Shown piece after piece: positions 60,003 to 64,000 of a DNA stretch of 64,000 nucleotides (positions are counted from its first letter, which is position 1; every line of letters starts with the position of its first letter). The notes beneath the pieces are model-generated. The model did not search any database, was not told where the DNA came from, and saw nothing but the letters and a program-made list of their open reading frames with translations. Source of the stretch: Hyphomicrobiales bacterium (GTDB taxonomy: Bacteria; Pseudomonadota; Alphaproteobacteria; Rhizobiales; Rhizobiaceae); contig UCGV01000005.1 of NCBI GenBank assembly GCA_900471925.1, positions 298,676 to 362,675 of the forward strand, given 5' to 3'. The position numbers and the translations under genes were made by a program.

Positions 60003-61007
60003 TCAAAGACCTGCCTTGGCTGCTTCCTTGACCCAGCGGTCGGAAACATAGGGGCTGTAGTCCTTCAGTACGCCGGGGATTTTGCCCTGCTCCAGAAGGA
60101 AGGCCGAGGTTTCAGCGACCGCCTTCGTCGTGCCGCCACCGAGGAGATCGGCGCTCGCCTGCTCCTTCAGGCTCGGGAACGTGTAGCCCTTGAGAAGAGC
60201 CGGCACTTCATCGGTCTTGGCACCGGTGAGCTTGGCAATCTTTTCGGCTTCCGGCGATTTCGCATTCCAGCTATCCGGATTGGCGAGGTAGGAGGCGTAA
60301 GCCGCACCCGTAACCTTCACGAAGCCGGTAACGATTTCCGGATGGGCCTCGGCAAATTTCTTGCTGACGATCCAGGCGTCGAAGGTCGGGCCACCCCATT
60401 TGGCGACATCCGCGGAGGTGGCAAGCACGCTGCCGCTCTTCTTGATCTGCGCCAGGACCGGGTCCCAGACATAGGCGCCATCGATGTCACCGCGTTCCCA
60501 GGCGGCAGCGATTTCCGGCGGGCGCAGGTTGAGGATCTGCACGGACTTCGGGTCGACCTTCCAGTGCTTCAGCGCCGTCAGCAGGCTGTAATGCGCGGTG
60601 GAAACAAAGGGGGTAGCGATCTTCTTGCCCTTCAGATCCTCCGGCTTGGTGATATTCTTGACGGCGAGCGCTTCCGCGTCGCTGATCAGGCCGACGACAT
60701 AGATCGTCTCGATCGGCAGCTCACGGCTGGCGGCAGCAGCCAGCGGCGACGAGCCGACATAACCGATATCGATCGAGCCGGAGGCAATGGCGGTTATGAC
60801 ATCGGCCCCGCTATCGAATTTCTGCCAGTTGATCTTGACCCCGGTCTCTTTTTCATAGGTACCATCTGCCTGCGGCACGCGCGACGGCTCGACGATCGGC
60901 TGGTAGCCGATATTGAGCGTCACGTCAGCCGCGTGCGCTGGATAGGTGGTCAAGGTGAGGACAGCGGCAGCGGCCGTACCCAGAAGGTTGCGTCGGTTGA
61001 TTTTCAT
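60003..61007 (-). CDS. tauA: Taurine ABC transporter substrate-binding protein (TauA)
   Basis: Periplasmic taurine/sulfonate receptor of 334 residues. A signal peptide with an NRRNLLGTAAAAVLTLTTYP core (possibly Tat, from RR) is cleaved near AHAA. The mature protein closely follows E. coli TauA: NIGYQPIVEPSRVPQADGTY near residue 33, DSGADVITAIASGSIDIGYV near residue 64, FVSTAHYSLLTALKHWKVDP near residue 133 and AWERGDIDGAYVWDPVLAQI near residue 165. Start at 61007 (MKINRRN); the frame runs to 61022. Divergent from an FMN monooxygenase gene, so the imported sulfonate may be oxidised by that enzyme rather than by TauD. Confidence 0.93.
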   Translation of the reverse strand: MKINRRNLLGTAAAAVLTLTTYPAHAADVTLNIGYQPIVEPSRVPQADGTYEKETGVKINWQKFDSGADVITAIASGSIDIGYVGSSPLAAAASRELPIETIYVVGLISDAEALAVKNITKPEDLKGKKIATPFVSTAHYSLLTALKHWKVDPKSVQILNLRPPEIAAAWERGDIDGAYVWDPVLAQIKKSGSVLATSADVAKWGGPTFDAWIVSKKFAEAHPEIVTGFVKVTGAAYASYLANPDSWNAKSPEAEKIAKLTGAKTDEVPALLKGYTFPSLKEQASADLLGGGTTKAVAETSAFLLEQGKIPGVLKDYSPYVSDRWVKEAAKAGL

Positions 61008-61213
61008 ATCCCTCTCCCGCAATGTTCAAAATCATTCCGCCCCGGGAATGTGAATAGATCATTGTAAAATTCATAGATTTTATAGAGATAGAAAATTCCT
61101 GGAATCGGGCATGAGGGATAATTTGCTTCTAAATAACGAGAGCGAAGCGGTGGTTTCCCGATCTGCCCGACAATTCCGCCAAAGTGACCGATGAAATCTC
61201 AGGACAGCATTCG
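61008..61213. promoter_or_regulatory. Divergent tauA / monooxygenase 3 promoter with shared motif
   Basis: The 206-base gap contains ATAGATCATTG (61054-61064), the 11-mer also found upstream of the peptide-type operon at 20120-20130. It also holds TAGAAAATTC (61089-61098), the inverse of GAATTTTCTA found at 20130-20139. AT-rich throughout 61050-61100, as expected for promoters under a sulfur-response regulator; the regulator itself is not in the window. Confidence 0.45.
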
Positions 61214-62569
61214 ATGAAGAAAATGCAGATCTACGCCTTCGACATGAACTGCGTTGGGCACATAAACCACGGCATGTGGACGCATCCGCGCGATCGTTCG
61301 GTCAATTACACCGATCTCGATTACTGGGCGGAATTCGCGCGCACGGCCGAGCGCGGCAAGCTGGATGGCATCTTCCTGGCGGATATTGTCGGTGTCTACG
61401 ATGTCTACAAGGGGAGCCCGGCCCCTGTCATCGAGACGGGCGCACAGATCCCGGTCAACGATCCGCTGATGCCGATTTCGGCCATGGCTTACGTTACAAA
61501 GCATCTTGGCTTCGGCGTCACCGTCAATACGACCTACGAGCCGCCCTTTCTGCTGGCGCGGCGCATGTCTACGCTCGATCACCTGACGAAGGGGCGCATA
61601 GGCTGGAATATCGTGACAGGCTATCTCGACAGCGCTGCCCGCAGCATGGGCTTCGACAAGCTGCCGGAGCATGATGCGCGTTATGACGCCGCCGAGGAAT
61701 ATCTCGAAATCCTCTATAAGCTCTGGGAGGGCAGCTGGGACGATGGAGCCGTGCTGCGCGACCGGGAGCGCGGCATCTTTGCCGATGCCTCCAAGGTCCG
61801 CGCTGTCAGCCACCAGGGCCAATATTACAAGATGGAGGGCATCCACCTCGCTGAGCCCTCGCCGCAGCGGACCCCACTGCTCTTCCAGGCCGGCGCATCC
61901 GCACGCGGGCAGGATTTCGCCGCTCGACATGCCGAATGCGTCTTCATTGCCGGACCGACCCCGCAATCGGCGCGCCCGACCGTCGATGCCCTGCACGCCA
62001 AGACGCTCGCCAATGGCCGCGGGGGGGATGCGATCAAGATCCTGAGCCTGATCACCGTCGTCGTCGGCAAGACCGAAACAGAAGCGCAAGAAAAGCTCGA
62101 GGATTATCGCCGGCACGCGAGCGTCGAGGCGTCGCTTGCGCACTATTCCGCCTCTGTCGGCATCGATTTTTCAAGATACGGGCTCGATGACGTGATTGAC
62201 CAGAACTCGACCAACGCCAATCAATCGGCGCTGGCAGCAATCACCAAGCAAGCGGCAAAGCCGGTGACGAAGCGAGAGATTATCGACCAGATGGTGCTCG
62301 GCAGCCGCATGAAGCCGATCGTCGGCTCACCGGAGCAGATCGCCGATACGCTGCAGCGCTGGATCGAGGAAGGCGGCATCGACGGTTTCAATCTGGCCCG
62401 CACCGTAGCACCCGAAAGTCTCAACGATTTCGTCGATCTCGTCGTACCGGTGCTGCAGGAGCGCGGCCTGTTCAAGGCGGATTATACGGAGGGTCCGTTG
62501 CGCCAGAAGCTGTTCGGCGGCAATGGCCGGCTTTCAGCCAGCCATCCCGCAGCACAATTCAGGAATTAG
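61214..62569 (+). CDS. NtaA/DszA-type FMN-dependent monooxygenase (3)
   Basis: Luciferase-like monooxygenase of 451 residues, a close paralogue of 18632-20032. N-terminus IYAFDMNCVGHINHGMWTHP, then GKLDGIFLADIVGVYDVYKG near residue 50, STLDHLTKGRIGWNIVTGYL near residue 122, LAEPSPQRTPLLFQAGASAR near residue 213 and MKPIVGSPEQIADTLQRWIE near residue 365. The start at 61214 (MKKMQIYAF) gives the paralogue-like N-terminus. It is divergent from tauA, so it probably oxidises a sulfonate or thioether brought in by the Tau system, using FMNH2 from an unlinked reductase. Ends 6 bases from convergent metI. Confidence 0.9.
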   Translation: MKKMQIYAFDMNCVGHINHGMWTHPRDRSVNYTDLDYWAEFARTAERGKLDGIFLADIVGVYDVYKGSPAPVIETGAQIPVNDPLMPISAMAYVTKHLGFGVTVNTTYEPPFLLARRMSTLDHLTKGRIGWNIVTGYLDSAARSMGFDKLPEHDARYDAAEEYLEILYKLWEGSWDDGAVLRDRERGIFADASKVRAVSHQGQYYKMEGIHLAEPSPQRTPLLFQAGASARGQDFAARHAECVFIAGPTPQSARPTVDALHAKTLANGRGGDAIKILSLITVVVGKTETEAQEKLEDYRRHASVEASLAHYSASVGIDFSRYGLDDVIDQNSTNANQSALAAITKQAAKPVTKREIIDQMVLGSRMKPIVGSPEQIADTLQRWIEEGGIDGFNLARTVAPESLNDFVDLVVPVLQERGLFKADYTEGPLRQKLFGGNGRLSASHPAAQFRN

Positions 62570-62575
62570 TCGATC

Positions 62576-63229
62576 CTACTTATGATCCAGCCGGGCGACG
62601 AGCCGGTCGCCCAGCCACTGGATGCCACAGACGAGAATGATGAGCACGACCACCACGGCGATCATCACATTGGTCTCGAAACGCTGGTAGCCATAGCGGA
62701 TGGCAAGGTCACCGAGACCGCCGGCACCGATGGCGCCGGCCATGGCCGAGGCGCCGATCAGCGTTACCAGCGTAACGGTAAAGCCGGCGACGATGCCTGG
62801 AAGGGCTTCTGGCACCAGAACCTCGCGGATGATCGTCCAGCGATTTCCACCCATGGCGCGCACGGCGTCGATCAGGCCGCGATCCACTTCGCGCAGCGAG
62901 ACTTCGGCGATACGGGCGTAATAGGGTGTCGCAGCAATTGCGAGCGGAACGATCGCCGCCCATGTGCCGATCGCAGTGCCGACGATCAGGCGCGTCAACG
63001 GGATCAGCGCCACCAGCAGGATGATGAAGGGCACGGAGCGAAAGCCATTGATGACGGCGCCGAGGATGCGGTTGATCCAGAGGTTTTCAGCAATGCCGCC
63101 GCGGTTCGTCAATACCAGCGCCAGCCCGAGCGGCAGGCCGGCGACGAGCGAAATCAGGCCGGATGCGGCCGTCATCAGCACTGTCTCCCAAAGGGAGCGC
63201 AGCAGCAGATTAATCATGATCGGTGACAT
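62576..63229 (-). CDS. metI: Methionine-type ABC transporter permease (MetI)
   Basis: Inner-membrane permease of 217 residues of the MetI class with five to six helices (TVLMTAASGLISLVAGLPLG near residue 15). The cytoplasmic loop is SLREVDRGLIDAVRAMGGNR near residue 110, and the following WTIIREVLVPEALPGIVAGF is characteristic. GGAGGT lies 8 bases before the ATG at 63229, inside the 3' end of metN; the two overlap by 20 bases. The usual downstream metQ gene is absent here, since a convergent monooxygenase gene ends 6 bases away. Confidence 0.88.
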   Translation of the reverse strand: MSPIMINLLLRSLWETVLMTAASGLISLVAGLPLGLALVLTNRGGIAENLWINRILGAVINGFRSVPFIILLVALIPLTRLIVGTAIGTWAAIVPLAIAATPYYARIAEVSLREVDRGLIDAVRAMGGNRWTIIREVLVPEALPGIVAGFTVTLVTLIGASAMAGAIGAGGLGDLAIRYGYQRFETNVMIAVVVVLIILVCGIQWLGDRLVARLDHK

Positions 63230-64000
63230 AACCAAGCACCTCCACCCGGGCAGTCCGGGCCGTCAGAAATTGTTCGACCTTTCCGGCAAGCGCGGGGTCG
63301 CGTCTGGGAACGGCAATGAAGAACCGTGCCACAGGCTGGTTCTGGATATGATCGATGCCGCCATGCACAAGGCGGAAGGAATGCGGCAATGCGGCCGAGA
63401 GATCGGCAAAGAGCGAGCCCTGTGCCTCGGGTCCGGCAAGATCGACGCTGAGGATCGCTTCCGTGCCACCCATCTGAGACAGGCGCGTAGCGATATGCTC
63501 GGGCAATTGCGGACGGATGCCGCCGAGCAGGCTTTTTGTGATCGCCGCCTGTGGATCGGCAAAGATCGACCAAACCTGCCCCTCCTCGACAATGCGCCCG
63601 GCATCGATGACGGCGACGCGATCGGCAATGCCGCGCACGACTTCCATCTCATGGGTAATCAAAAGGATGGTAAGACCAAGCTTACGATTGATATCCTTTA
63701 GAAGAGCCAGGATCGAGCGTGTCGTTTCCGGATCGAGGGCCGAGGTCGCTTCGTCGGACAGCAGCAAGGCCGGACGGGCGGCGAGCGCGCGGGCGATGCC
63801 GACACGTTGTTTCTGACCACCCGAAAGCGACGATGGATAGGCCTTGGCCTTGTCGGAGAGGCCGACGAGCTCCAGCAATTCCTGCGCCCGCTTCAGCCGC
63901 TCGTCCTTGGCTACTCCCTCGATCTTCAGCGGCAGGGCGACATTCTCCTCGACTGTCTTGGCCGATAGGAGATTGAAGTGCTGGAAGATCATGCCGATGC
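63210..64000 (-). CDS. metN: Methionine-type ABC transporter ATP-binding protein (MetN), partial
   Basis: The C-terminal 263 residues of a MetN-type ATPase; the N-terminus with Walker A lies beyond the right edge. Visible are the Q-loop MIFQHFNLLSAKTVEENVAL, signature LSGGQKQRVGIARALA, Walker B LLLSDEATSALDPETT and the H-loop LITHEMEVV. The last roughly 80 residues (GTEAILSVDLAGPEAQGSLF to LTARTARVEVLGYVTDHD) form the NIL regulatory domain, which binds methionine in MetN proteins. Uptake of D/L-methionine fits the organosulfur theme of the region. Confidence 0.9.
   Translation of the reverse strand, partial: IGMIFQHFNLLSAKTVEENVALPLKIEGVAKDERLKRAQELLELVGLSDKAKAYPSSLSGGQKQRVGIARALAARPALLLSDEATSALDPETTRSILALLKDINRKLGLTILLITHEMEVVRGIADRVAVIDAGRIVEEGQVWSIFADPQAAITKSLLGGIRPQLPEHIATRLSQMGGTEAILSVDLAGPEAQGSLFADLSAALPHSFRLVHGGIDHIQNQPVARFFIAVPRRDPALAGKVEQFLTARTARVEVLGYVTDHD

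Overview
The window looks like part of a large replicon of a Rhizobiales bacterium (Rhizobium/Agrobacterium type). Reasons are the high GC content with GC-rich third codon positions, the many ABC uptake operons with periplasmic binding proteins, the Gfo/Idh/MocA and ThuA proteins, a rhizopine-like (moc) gene set and a cydDCABX operon. No rRNA, tRNA, replication gene, transposase, integrase, phage gene or CRISPR array was seen, so chromosome, chromid and plasmid cannot be told apart. The content is metabolic and accessory in character: about sixty genes, mostly uptake plus catabolism modules each with its own regulator.

Layout. 1-5772: a CUT1 sugar ABC transporter (one permease runs off the left edge) divergent from a ROK regulator, a Gfo/Idh oxidoreductase and a ThuA-like protein. 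5904-10576: two small conserved proteins, an Old Yellow Enzyme with a divergent LysR regulator, and a second LysR regulator divergent from a methyltransferase. 10582-26283: an organosulfur-type region with two NtaA/DszA-type FMN monooxygenases, two SfnB/DszC-type flavoproteins, a ribose-type ABC transporter split over a divergent promoter, a Dpp-type peptide transporter and a class V aminotransferase. 26288-34738: an unlisted small gene, then a CUT1 ABC operon carrying a glycerophosphodiesterase, a LacI regulator and an inositol-monophosphatase-like enzyme, with a second, divergent-type phosphodiesterase beside it. 35563-41184: LacI regulator, membrane hydroxylase, Rieske ferredoxin, orphan sugar-binding protein, ferredoxin reductase and TIM-barrel isomerase, resembling the rhizopine mocD/E/B/F/C set.

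41374-44803: housekeeping-like singletons (YbaK, Tim44-domain protein, D-2-hydroxyacid dehydrogenase, HupE/UreJ). 44839-51993: a complete cytochrome bd operon, gbsR-like regulator-cydD-cydC-cydA-cydB-cydX, with two FNR/FixK-like boxes, a perfect 26-bp palindrome in front of the regulator and a clear terminator. 52015-58221: two Gfo/Idh oxidoreductases with a VOC protein, an FAH-family protein and methylmalonyl-CoA mutase. 58321-64000: tauABC without tauD, divergent from a third NtaA-type monooxygenase, then metI and a partial metN.

The main higher-order signals are: (i) the moc-like oxygenase/ferredoxin/reductase cluster, (ii) a phosphodiester uptake and hydrolysis operon analogous in logic to agrocinopine catabolism, (iii) flavin oxygenases paired with transporters and sharing a promoter sequence at distant loci, and (iv) a GC-rich hairpin directly downstream of five of the six binding-protein genes. 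All functions are inferred by reading the sequence; no database search was run.
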